NCBI GenBank assembly: GCA_963732765.1
Contig: CAVTAS010000003.1
Span: 310,001 to 374,000 of the forward strand
Length of the DNA: 64,000 nucleotides
Direction of reading: 5' to 3'
Origin: JANYHF01 sp963732765
GTDB lineage: Bacteria > Pseudomonadota > Alphaproteobacteria > Rhizobiales > Hyphomicrobiaceae
The translations under genes and the position numbers were made by a program. Every line of letters begins with the position of its first letter. The stretch's first letter is position 1. The notes under the pieces were generated by a model. It was not told the origin of the DNA. It made no database searches and saw only the letters and a list, made by a program, of their open reading frames with translations. Shown in pieces: positions 46,856 through 54,452 of the stretch.

Positions 46856-47461
46856 TTACGCCAGCGCGCGCCAGGCCAGCACGACCCGGGCCGCGGCCGA
46901 GACGTAGCAGACCAGGGCGAACAAGCCTGCCAGCCAGGGAAAGGCTTGAGGGAAAAGGCAGAATGCCACGAACACCGCGATGGTTTCAGCGCCTTCGGCC
47001 AGACCCGCCACGTAGTAGAGCGACTTCTCGCCCTGCAACTTTGTTTCGAGGCCGCGCTTCTGGGCCATGATCGCGAAGGCCAGAAACACCGCGCCATTGG
47101 CATAGAAACTGGCGATCAGTCCCGCCGCCGGCAAGGCGTTCTGCCAGGGGTTCTGCATGGCGAAAGCGAGCGGCACGGAGCCGTAGAAGATGAAATCCAG
47201 CGCGATGTCGAGAAAGCCGCCGCGGTCGGTGGGTTTGCTGGCGCGCGCGATGGCCCCGTCAAGCCCGTCCAGCAGCCGGCCAAGCAGGATTAGGCCCAGC
47301 GCCACCCACATCTCGCTGAAGACGATCGCCACCGCCCCTGAGAGACCGCACAGAAAGCCTGTCACCGTCACCACATCGGCGCCGATGCCGAAGCGGGCGA
47401 ACAGCCGGCCGACGGCGTTCAGCGGCCGGTCGATCACTGTGCGCAGTTGAGCGTCAAACAT
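46856..47461 (-). CDS. CDP-alcohol phosphatidyltransferase family protein
   Basis: The 201-residue membrane protein has the family motif LDGLDGAIARASKPTDRGGF followed by LDIALDF, matching D-G-x2-A-R-x8-G-x3-D-x3-D. Six hydrophobic segments are visible. These enzymes move a phosphatidyl or related group from a CDP-alcohol to an alcohol (glycerol phosphate, inositol, choline and so on). The N-terminus FDAQLRTVIDRPLNAVGRLF is shared by an alphaproteobacterial subgroup of unknown substrate. The gene is divergent from apaG. Confidence 0.88.
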   Translation of the reverse strand: MFDAQLRTVIDRPLNAVGRLFARFGIGADVVTVTGFLCGLSGAVAIVFSEMWVALGLILLGRLLDGLDGAIARASKPTDRGGFLDIALDFIFYGSVPLAFAMQNPWQNALPAAGLIASFYANGAVFLAFAIMAQKRGLETKLQGEKSLYYVAGLAEGAETIAVFVAFCLFPQAFPWLAGLFALVCYVSAAARVVLAWRALA

Positions 47462-47579
47462 ACCGTCCCCTCATGGCCAACCGTCATGGCAGCACTTGGC
47501 GCGTGCCGCCGGACATGCGAACACAATGCCTTGAGGCCCAATATCACGGCCCACACCTAAGCTGAAGCGGAGCGCTCTC

Positions 47580-47972
47580 ATGTACCAGGCCACCACCCAC
47601 GACATCCGTGTGACGGTCGAGCCGCATTTCATGAAGGACCGCTCGATGCCGGACATGAATCGCTACTTCTGGTCCTACCGGATCGAGATCGTGAACCTGG
47701 GCCAGGCCACGGTGCAGCTGCGCTCGCGCTATTGGCGCATCACCGACGCGCATGGCCATGTCGAGGAGGTGCGCGGGCCGGGCGTGGTCGGCGAGGAGCC
47801 GGTGCTGGAGCCGGGCGGGTCTTACACCTATACCAGCGGTTGTCCACTCTCGACGCCATCGGGCATCATGGCCGGGTCGTACCGGATGGAACGGCGCGAC
47901 GGCAGCACGTTCGATATTGTGGTGCCGGCCTTCTCGCTCGACAGCCCGTTCGAGCGCATGCGGGCGAATTGA
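47580..47972 (+). CDS. apaG: ApaG domain protein
   Basis: The 130-residue protein is a single fibronectin-III-like ApaG domain: YQATTHDIRVTVEPHFM, RYFWSYRIEIVNLGQATVQL, RSRYWRITDAHGHVEEVRGP, GVVGEEPVLEPGGSYTYTSG and CPLSTPSGIMAGSYRM. It is named for its link to cobalt/magnesium sensitivity in enterobacteria; the molecular role is unclear. It precedes argE by a few bases and is probably cotranscribed. It is often found near metZ in alphaproteobacteria. Confidence 0.94.
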   Translation: MYQATTHDIRVTVEPHFMKDRSMPDMNRYFWSYRIEIVNLGQATVQLRSRYWRITDAHGHVEEVRGPGVVGEEPVLEPGGSYTYTSGCPLSTPSGIMAGSYRMERRDGSTFDIVVPAFSLDSPFERMRAN

Positions 47973-47990
47973 TTGCTCTTGGAGACCACT

Positions 47991-49154
47991 TTGCCCGACC
48001 GAAGTACCACCGCGCGCGAATTGCTAGACCGGCTGGTCGCCTTCGACACGACCAGCGCCAAGACCAACATTCCGCTGATCGAGTTCGTGAAGGCCTATCT
48101 CGACGGGCACGGCATCGAGAGCCACCTGGTGCCGACGCCCGATGGGCTGAAGGCGAGTTTATTTGCCACCATCGGCCCGGCCGACAAGCCCGGGATCGGC
48201 CTGTCGGGGCACACCGACGTTGTGCCGGTGGTTGGGCAGCAGTGGATGAGCGATCCGTTCCAGGTGACCGAGCGCGACGGCAAGCTCTATGGCCGCGGCA
48301 CCTGCGATATGAAGGGGTTCCTTGCCTGCGTGCTCGCCATGGTGCCGGACTTCAAGGCCCGCGCGCTGCAAACGCCCTTGCATCTCGTTTTCTCCTACGA
48401 CGAGGAGGTCGGCTGCACCGGCGTCCGCCCAATGATCGCCGAGCTGGGAGCGCGGCTCCCACGCCCCCGCCTGGTCATCGTCGGCGAGCCGACGCGCATG
48501 AGCATTGTCGACAGCCACAAGGGCGCAACGCGCTTCCGCACCACCGTGACGGGCCGCGAGGCGCATTCCAGCATGGCGCACATCGGCGTCAACGCCATCC
48601 ATATCGCCGGTATGCTGATCGGCGAACTCTCCCGCATCGAAGAAGACTTGCGCAACGGTCCGCAGAACCTGCGCTTCACGCCAAGCTACACGACCTTGCA
48701 GATCGGCCTGATCGAGGGCGGGCGGGCGCAGAACATCGTGCCCAAGCACTGCGCCTTCAGCTGGGAAATCCGCGCGCTGCCGGGGTTCGACATCCGTACC
48801 GTGACGGATCGTTTCGAGACCTATGTGCGCGAGCGCTGCCTGCCCACCATGCAAGCCATCGGCAAAGACACCGGCATCGAGACAGTCGCGGTCAATGGCG
48901 TGCCGGCGTTCTATTCGGGCGCCAATTCCGACGCCGTCTCGCTCGCTCTGAAGCTGATGGGCCAGAACGAAACCCACGCCGTCTCCTACGGCACCGAGGC
49001 CGGCCTGTTCCAGGTCAGCGGCTGCGACAGCGTCATCTGCGGCCCTGGCGACATCGAACAGGCGCACCGCCCCGACGAGTATGTCGAGGTCAACGAGCTG
49101 GACCGCTGCCTGCGGTTCCTCGGCGACCTGGCCGATTGGGCCGAGCGGAACTGA
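47991..49154 (+). CDS. argE: acetylornithine deacetylase
   Basis: The 387-residue M20 metallopeptidase-fold enzyme removes acetyl from N-acetylornithine in arginine synthesis. GLSGHTDVVPVVGQQW, YGRGTCDMKGFLACVLAM, VFSYDEEVGCTGVRPMI and IVGEPTRMSIVDSHKGATRF carry the zinc ligands and catalytic Glu. The dimerisation domain has GREAHSSMAHIGVNAI. The TTG at 47991 is preferred because GGAG lies six bases upstream; TTGs at 47973 and 47979 are alternatives. Some relatives act on other acyl-amino acids. Confidence 0.9.
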   Translation: MPDRSTTARELLDRLVAFDTTSAKTNIPLIEFVKAYLDGHGIESHLVPTPDGLKASLFATIGPADKPGIGLSGHTDVVPVVGQQWMSDPFQVTERDGKLYGRGTCDMKGFLACVLAMVPDFKARALQTPLHLVFSYDEEVGCTGVRPMIAELGARLPRPRLVIVGEPTRMSIVDSHKGATRFRTTVTGREAHSSMAHIGVNAIHIAGMLIGELSRIEEDLRNGPQNLRFTPSYTTLQIGLIEGGRAQNIVPKHCAFSWEIRALPGFDIRTVTDRFETYVRERCLPTMQAIGKDTGIETVAVNGVPAFYSGANSDAVSLALKLMGQNETHAVSYGTEAGLFQVSGCDSVICGPGDIEQAHRPDEYVEVNELDRCLRFLGDLADWAERN

Positions 49155-49210
49155 CAAGCGGCCTCTTGACACGGCCACCCCGAATGCCCCTTATTCGGCC
49201 CCGGTCGAAA

Positions 49211-49271
49211 GGCCCGTGGTGATTTGAGCCGGCCAGCTTGCAGCCACGTTAAAGAAATCGCTAAACGGGCC
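49211..49271 (+). promoter_or_regulatory. SAM-II riboswitch upstream of metZ
   Basis: The sequence follows the SAM-II (metA element) pattern: cgtggtgatttg, ccgg, cttgcagccacg, ttaaa, then gctaaa. cgtgg pairs with ccacg to form the first stem, and the segment is enclosed by ggcccgt / acgggcc. SAM-II binds S-adenosylmethionine through a pseudoknot and shuts off methionine genes in alphaproteobacteria. Its position upstream of metZ fits exactly. Confidence 0.88.
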
Positions 49272-49277
49272 GATGCA

Positions 49278-49318
49278 AACCCGGAGGGGCGGCATCGCCC
49301 TCATGCCGGGTTTTTTTA
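49278..49318 (+). terminator. hairpin with T-run between SAM-II and metZ
   Basis: Outer arms aacccgg / ccgggtt enclose an inner ggggcg gcat cgccct helix, followed by seven T residues. It could act as the expression platform of the riboswitch, ending transcription when SAM is bound. Confidence 0.8.
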
Positions 49319-49362
49319 TTGGGCGCGCGGACAGAGCTGGCCGCATGCCACGGGGACTGACC

Positions 49363-50565
49363 ATGACCAAACCATCCACCGAGCAGCCCTTGCAGCCGGA
49401 AACCTTGCTCGTTCACGGCGGCGTGCTGCGCTCACAATTCGGCGAAACGTCGGAAGCGCTGTACCTGACGCAAGGCTATGTCTACGCCAGCGCCGAAGAG
49501 GCCGAGGCGCGCTTTCTCAACCAGACCCCAGGCTATCAATACAGCCGCTTCGGCAATCCCACTGTGACCATGTTCGAGGAGCGGATCCGGCTCTTGGAAG
49601 GCGCCGAGGCGGCCCGCGCGACAGCGACCGGCATGGCGGCGGTGACGGCCTCGCTGCTGTGCTTCCTGAAGGCGGGCGACCATGTGGTTGCGGCCAAGGC
49701 GCTGTTCGGGTCCTGCCGCTACATCGTCGAAGAGCTGTGCCCGCGCTTCGGCATCACCTGCACGCTGGTCGACGGCCGCGATCTTTCCGCCTGGGAGCAA
49801 GCCGTGCGGCCCAACACCAAGGCCTTCTTCTTCGAGACGCCGACCAATCCGACCTTGGAACTGGTCGATATCGCTGCGGTGTCCAGGATCGCCCATGCCG
49901 CCGGCGCGCTGGTGATCGTCGATAATGTGTTCGCCACACCCATGCTGCAGCGTCCGCTCCAGCTCGGCGCCGATGTGGTGGTGTACTCCGCGACCAAGCA
50001 CATCGATGGCCAGGGGCGCTGCCTGGGCGGCGTCGTTCTGGGGTCCAAGGAATATCTGGACAAGCACCTGCAGGTTTTCCTGCGCCAGACCGGGCCGAGT
50101 ATGAGTCCGTTCAACGCCTGGGTGTTGCTGAAGGGTCTGGAGACGTTGCCGCTACGCGTGCGCGCTCAGACCGAGACGGCTGGACGGCTGGCCGATCACC
50201 TTGCCGGGGTCGATGGGATCACGCGCGTGCTCTATCCTGGCCGTCGTGATTTCGAACAGCGCGAGCTCTTCGCCAAGCAGATGGGCGGCGGCAGCACCAT
50301 GCTGTCATTCGAGATCAAAGGCAACAAGGCGGAGACGTTCCGCTTCCTCAACGCGTTGAAAATCATCAAGATTTCAAACAACCTGGGCGACGCCAAAAGC
50401 CTGATCACGCATCCCGCCACGACAACGCACCAGCGCCTGACGCCGGCCGCGCGCGCCGAGCTCGGGATCGGCGACGCGCTGGTGCGGTTGTCGGTGGGGC
50501 TGGAAGCCTATCAGGACCTGGCGGTTGACATCGAGCGGGCGCTTGGGTGCAGGACTGGCGCATAG
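49363..50565 (+). CDS. metZ: O-succinylhomoserine sulfhydrylase
   Basis: The 400-residue PLP enzyme of the Cys/Met-metabolism family makes homocysteine from O-succinylhomoserine and sulfide. YQYSRFGNPTVTMFEERIRL, ATATGMAAVTASLLCFLKAG, FFETPTNPTLELVDIAAVSR, and the PLP lysine in VVYSATKHIDGQGRCLGG are all visible. ATG 49363 gives the normal N-terminus; the upstream open frame runs back into the riboswitch terminator and is not coding. Expression should be controlled by the SAM-II element. Confidence 0.95.
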   Translation: MTKPSTEQPLQPETLLVHGGVLRSQFGETSEALYLTQGYVYASAEEAEARFLNQTPGYQYSRFGNPTVTMFEERIRLLEGAEAARATATGMAAVTASLLCFLKAGDHVVAAKALFGSCRYIVEELCPRFGITCTLVDGRDLSAWEQAVRPNTKAFFFETPTNPTLELVDIAAVSRIAHAAGALVIVDNVFATPMLQRPLQLGADVVVYSATKHIDGQGRCLGGVVLGSKEYLDKHLQVFLRQTGPSMSPFNAWVLLKGLETLPLRVRAQTETAGRLADHLAGVDGITRVLYPGRRDFEQRELFAKQMGGGSTMLSFEIKGNKAETFRFLNALKIIKISNNLGDAKSLITHPATTTHQRLTPAARAELGIGDALVRLSVGLEAYQDLAVDIERALGCRTGA

Positions 50566-51152
50566 CCCGCGGCCAGGACTGCGACAATGCTGGGTGGGGT
50601 GAGCACGGTGACCGTGCTCGCCCCATCGGCTTTTTGGAGCACTCCATAGCCGGAGGGAGTCCAGGGCAAGAGTGATCCGCCCACGAACAAATACGGACCA
50701 TCCGGGGCTGCAATCATGGTTCCAGCCGGCAGATCGCCCAGGCGTCCGGAAAACGTCCGTTTGCTTCGTGTTTCATCGATCCGTTCGATGTGCAATTGCC
50801 CATCGACATCCACCACTTTGGGCCGCTCGCCGAGATTGTGCAGCGCCTGCCAGTACCCCATGAACGTGAGGAAATCCGCCCGCCGGCAGAGCGCACACGG
50901 CCGATGCCCGGCGGCCAGCGCCGTCGCCTCGTCGAGAAAGAACAGCTGCGTGTAGCGCCCCGGCGCCATGATCGTCTCATGACGATCCTTGTACTGCAGA
51001 ACGCACGAAATCCACTGCCGCGACACCCAGCGCCGGCTGGTCAGCTGGCGCTCGCCATCGTGCATCTGCCCGCCGCGGTTGCCCATGAAGAGGCCGCGTG
51101 CGGGCGTGGCGAAGATGGTTCCGTCAGGGGCAACACGGTTTTGCAGGGGCAC
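50511..51152 (-). CDS. conserved hypothetical protein
   Basis: The product of about 213 residues reads QNRVAPDGTIFATPARGLFM, GNRGGQMHDGERQLTSRRWV, SRQWISCVLQYKDRHETIMA, LFFLDEATALAAGHRPCALC and RRADFLTFMGYWQALHN. The GHRPCALCRR motif suggests a metal or structural Cys pair. I recall similar alphaproteobacterial hypotheticals but no function. GTG 51152 is chosen because the longer frame upstream is made of interspersed repeat sequence. The 3' end overlaps the metZ end on the other strand by 55 bases. Confidence 0.75.
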   Translation of the reverse strand: MPLQNRVAPDGTIFATPARGLFMGNRGGQMHDGERQLTSRRWVSRQWISCVLQYKDRHETIMAPGRYTQLFFLDEATALAAGHRPCALCRRADFLTFMGYWQALHNLGERPKVVDVDGQLHIERIDETRSKRTFSGRLGDLPAGTMIAAPDGPYLFVGGSLLPWTPSGYGVLQKADGASTVTVLTPPSIVAVLAAGYAPVLHPSARSMSTARS

Positions 51153-51181
51153 CTTACAGACTCCGCAGTCAATGGCCTGGA

Positions 51182-51402
51182 CCCTCCTCTCCCCCGCTTC
51201 TTCGCGGGGGAGAGGAGGTCGCCCGAGGCGAAGCCGAGGACTCAGCGACAGGTGAGGGGCAGACGCTGGCACCGTACCGGTCGCGCGGGGAACGGAGCAA
51301 GTTGCTGCCCCTCACCGACCGCGTGGCTCTTGGCTCCCAAAGGTCGCCCGCGAGACGCGGTCTCCTCTCCCCTCGCAGAAGAAGCGAGGGGAGAGGAGGG
51401 TT
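51182..51402. repeat. CCTCTCCCC/GAGGGGC structured repeat, full-length unit
   Basis: Same order as at 45752 and 62462: opening hairpin cctctcccccgcttc...ggggagagg, aggtgaggggcag, variable loop, ctgcccctcaccgaccgcg, tggctcttgg, gagacgcggtctcctctccc, and a closing hairpin gcgaggggagaggagg. It lies between the conserved hypothetical gene and terC. Confidence 0.8.
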
Positions 51403-51411
51403 CATGCGCGC

Positions 51412-52494
51412 CTACTGTGGCCTGACCTCGGCGCTCTCGGACGCTGCCGCCACCGGCCCGTCCTTCCTGGTCTGCCACAGCGAGTACACCACGCCGCCGG
51501 CCAGCAGCGCCACCGTCGCGATCAGGCTGAGCTCCGTCGGCAATTTGCCGATCACCGGCTCGGCCAGGATCTTGCCGCCGATCAGCACCAGCACCAGGGC
51601 CAGCGAGTATTTCAGGTAGTGGAAACGGTGCACCATCGCCGCCAGCGCAAAGTACAGCGAGCGCAGGCCAAGGATGGCGAAGATGTTCGACGAGTAGACG
51701 ATGAACGGCTCCTGCGTGATCGAGAAGATCGCGGGCACCGAATCGATGGCGAACACCACGTCGGCAATTTCGATGGTGGCCAGGCACAGGAACAGCCGGG
51801 TCGCCCAGCGCACCGGCTTGCCGGTGGTGGGATGTGGCGCCTTGATGACGAACTTGCTGCCGTGCAGCTCGTCGGTTACCCGCAGCACCCGCTTGATCAG
51901 CGCCGCGCCCGGATTGCCGCCGATGTCTGTCTCGTCGTCGTCCGACCACAGCATGCGGAAGCCGGTGACCACCAGCAGCGCCGCGAACACGTAGATCACC
52001 CAATGCAGATGCATGATCAGCGCCGCGCCGGCCATGATCATGACGCCGCGCATCAGGATGACGCCCAGAATGCCCCAGAACAGCACCGCGTGCTGATATT
52101 GCCGGGGAATGGCGAAATAGCTGAAAATCAGCGACATGATGAAAATGTTATCGAGCGAAAGGCTCTGCTCGATCAGATAACCGGTCAAATACAGCACGGA
52201 AGCGTGCCACGCCCGGGCCAACGGGTCCACGCTCGCCGTCAGTTGCGGATCAATGACATGTGCCGGATCCTGGTAATAGTAGACAAAGCCCACGACAACC
52301 GAAAAGGACAGTCCCAGCGCCAGGAAGAACCCGGACATAAGCAAGCTCTCGCGCACGCCGATCTCGTGCGGTTTGCCGTGAAAGATGCCCAGGTCCGCCA
52401 GCAGTAACAGCAGCACCAGCGCGATGAAGCCAACCCAAATGTATCCGGGCATGCCGAAAAACGGCGACCCAACGAGGTTCGACATCATATCCAT
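51412..52494 (-). CDS. TerC-family membrane protein
   Basis: The 360-residue protein has about nine hydrophobic segments and the TerC signatures SLSLDNIFIMSLIFSYFAIP in one half and IEIADVVFAIDSVPAIFSIT in the other, each with metal-binding Asp residues. TerC proteins are linked to manganese export at the membrane and tellurite resistance. ATG 52494 (MDMMSNLVG) is used; a longer open frame overlaps the divergent gene. The leader was examined for a yybP-ykoY manganese riboswitch and none was clear. Confidence 0.9.
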   Translation of the reverse strand: MDMMSNLVGSPFFGMPGYIWVGFIALVLLLLLADLGIFHGKPHEIGVRESLLMSGFFLALGLSFSVVVGFVYYYQDPAHVIDPQLTASVDPLARAWHASVLYLTGYLIEQSLSLDNIFIMSLIFSYFAIPRQYQHAVLFWGILGVILMRGVMIMAGAALIMHLHWVIYVFAALLVVTGFRMLWSDDDETDIGGNPGAALIKRVLRVTDELHGSKFVIKAPHPTTGKPVRWATRLFLCLATIEIADVVFAIDSVPAIFSITQEPFIVYSSNIFAILGLRSLYFALAAMVHRFHYLKYSLALVLVLIGGKILAEPVIGKLPTELSLIATVALLAGGVVYSLWQTRKDGPVAAASESAEVRPQ

Positions 52495-52638
52495 GGGGAT
52501 CGGTAATCCTTTCACCGGACGACAACCATCGCGCGGCGCCAGAGCTGTTGCTTGGGGGTCAACATGGGTATGATGCCTGCCATCGTCAACCGTGGCGTGG
52601 GGCCACGGCCGTTCGCCTTTTTTTGCCATGGGACACCT

Positions 52639-53337
52639 ATGTCAGCCGCTGCGACTGCACCCCTCTGGGTTTCCCTGAACGACATTGAAACCGCCACCGT
52701 GAAGGCCGCGCGCTCGGCTGGCTATGGCTGGGGGCTGGCCGAAGAGGTGGGCCGCACGTCGCGCTGGCTGGCGATGCGCCGCTTGCCGTGGCTTAAGCCG
52801 CTGACCGAGGGCGTGCTGAAGCAGATGCACCGCCTGGAGTCCTTCAATTCGGCCGCCCGCAATGGCTCCACGTTCGGCCCCACAGCCACCCAGCGCCGCC
52901 TGGGGCCGATCTCGGTGCTGGTATCGCTGCTGGACGAAGTAATCCCGCTGCCGCCCCCCGGCGCCGAACTGTCGTGGCGCAATCTGGCAGCTCCCGTGCT
53001 TGTGCTGCCGGCTCTGGCGCGCCTCTCCAAGCGCTTCGACCGCCCGATCCTGGCCCGCTGGCCAGGCGTGGCGCTGGAGTGCCGCAATGGCGAGGTGTTG
53101 CTCGACGACGAGGCGCGGGCGGGGCTCTCGGCCACCGCCGTCGAGTGGCTGACAGTGACGCGCGAAGTCGGCCCGGTCGCCCTGCGCGGCGCGCCGTCCA
53201 GCCTGCGCCATCAGGGCGAGGACGTGAACCCTGTTCAATGGCGCGAACTGCTGGCTTTCGCCGAACAGACGTTCGTTCCCGAGGGCGCAACTACGCGTCT
53301 GCCCGGCGCCGGCTCAGGCTCTACCGACGCCGACTGA
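52639..53337 (+). CDS. DUF3726 family protein
   Basis: The 232-residue protein reads PLWVSLNDIETATVKAARSA, GYGWGLAEEVGRTSRWLAMR, LGPISVLVSLLDEVIPLPPP and WPGVALECRNGEVLLDDEAR. The opening SLNDIE and GYGWGLAEEVGR fit my recollection of DUF3726, a family of unknown function. It is followed after 10 bases by an ornithine-cyclodeaminase-like gene, and the two are probably one operon; I recall this neighbour pair in other alphaproteobacteria. The Asp at the N-terminus may be catalytic, but there is no evidence. Confidence 0.78.
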   Translation: MSAAATAPLWVSLNDIETATVKAARSAGYGWGLAEEVGRTSRWLAMRRLPWLKPLTEGVLKQMHRLESFNSAARNGSTFGPTATQRRLGPISVLVSLLDEVIPLPPPGAELSWRNLAAPVLVLPALARLSKRFDRPILARWPGVALECRNGEVLLDDEARAGLSATAVEWLTVTREVGPVALRGAPSSLRHQGEDVNPVQWRELLAFAEQTFVPEGATTRLPGAGSGSTDAD

Positions 53338-53347
53338 GTGCGGGAGC

Positions 53348-54295
53348 ATGCAATTGCAGATGATCGATGCCGCAACGGTTGACCGCGCCATGACCTGGCT
53401 TGGCGTAGTGGCGGCGCTGCGCAATGGGCATCTGAGCCCCAAGGCGCAGGTGGGCGACATCTATCTGAGCGAGGCGAGCACGGGGCTACTGACGCGCGCA
53501 GCCTGGATTTCGGGACTGGGGTCGCTGGTGAAGGCGGCCTCGGTATTCCCGTCCAATCGGAACCGCACACCTCCGCTTCCAACAGTACAAGGCGCGGTGC
53601 TGCTGATGACGGCGGACACTGGCAGTCTGCGCGCCATCATCGATGGTGGCGCAGTGACGAAGTGGAAGACTGCGGGGGATTCAGCGCTCGGATCGCAGTT
53701 GCTGTCGCGCCAGGACAGCCGGTCACTCGCGATGATCGGCGCGGGGGCCATGGCTGAGCCGCTGATCCGTGCGCATCTGGCTGTGCGGCCAGCGCTGCAG
53801 TCGATCACGATCTGGAACCGCAGCCTGGAGCGGGCCGAGGCGCTGGCGGCACGGCTGTTCGATCTCGGCCGTGTGGTGGACGTCTCGGGCGATCTCGAAG
53901 CCACCGTGCGCAGCGCCGACATCATCTCCTGCGCCACCATGAGCACCGAACCTCTCGTCCACGGCGCCTGGTTGCGAGCTGGCGCACATCTCGATCTGGT
54001 TGGGGCGTACACAAAACAAATGCGCGAGGCCGACGACGAGGCCATGCGCCGCTCGTCCGTATTCGTCGATTTTCGCGGCACCACCATCCACGACATCGGC
54101 GAACTGACGATCCCGATTGCGGCCGGCGTCATCGCAGAAACCGACATACGCGCCGATCTCTACGATCTGGTCGCCGGCGCGCCCGGCCGCCGGTCCCCGG
54201 ACGAAATCACCCTCTACAAGAACGGCGGCGGCGCCCATCTCGATCTGATGACCGCGCTGGCGATTGTGGAGGCTCTCCAAGCCCAAGGCGCCTGA
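53348..54295 (+). CDS. ornithine cyclodeaminase / mu-crystallin family protein
   Basis: The 315-residue protein has the family layout: a substrate domain (VQGAVLLMTADTGSLRAIID, then GGAVTKWKTAGDSALGSQLL), a Rossmann motif SLAMIGAGAMAEPLIRAHLA, and DIISCATMSTEPLVHGAWLR. Members include ornithine cyclodeaminase, lysine cyclodeaminase, alanine dehydrogenase and ketimine reductase, and they cannot be separated here. The Lys and Arg that bind substrate carboxylate appear conserved (VKAASVFPSNR). It follows the DUF3726 gene. Confidence 0.87.
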   Translation: MQLQMIDAATVDRAMTWLGVVAALRNGHLSPKAQVGDIYLSEASTGLLTRAAWISGLGSLVKAASVFPSNRNRTPPLPTVQGAVLLMTADTGSLRAIIDGGAVTKWKTAGDSALGSQLLSRQDSRSLAMIGAGAMAEPLIRAHLAVRPALQSITIWNRSLERAEALAARLFDLGRVVDVSGDLEATVRSADIISCATMSTEPLVHGAWLRAGAHLDLVGAYTKQMREADDEAMRRSSVFVDFRGTTIHDIGELTIPIAAGVIAETDIRADLYDLVAGAPGRRSPDEITLYKNGGGAHLDLMTALAIVEALQAQGA

Positions 54296-54441
54296 GGAGC
54301 GAACGGACGGTGAGGGGCAGCGGCTGGCACCGTCCCTCTCACGACCTGTACGGAGCAAGCTCCTGCCCCTCACCTGTCGCTGATTCCGTCGCTTACGCTC
54401 CGGGCGACATCCTCTCCCCTGCCAGAGGCGGGGGAGAGGAT
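54296..54441. repeat. CCTCTCCCC/GAGGGGC structured repeat, partial unit
   Basis: It holds ggtgaggggcagcggctgg, a variable loop, ctcctgcccctcacctgtcg, gggcgacatcc and the hairpin tcctctcccctgcc...gcgggggagagga. Compared with the full units it lacks the gagacgcggtctc part. It lies between two convergent genes. Confidence 0.75.
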
Positions 54442-54452
54442 AGTAAGGCCGC

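Noticed and set aside
50511..51272. Full-length use of the 253-codon frame for the conserved hypothetical protein
   Set aside because: The first 40 codons lie in the CCTCTCCCC repeat; the conserved sequence begins near the GTG at 51152.
52500..52640. yybP-ykoY manganese riboswitch before terC
   Set aside because: TerC-family genes often have one, but I could not find the conserved core motifs in this leader.
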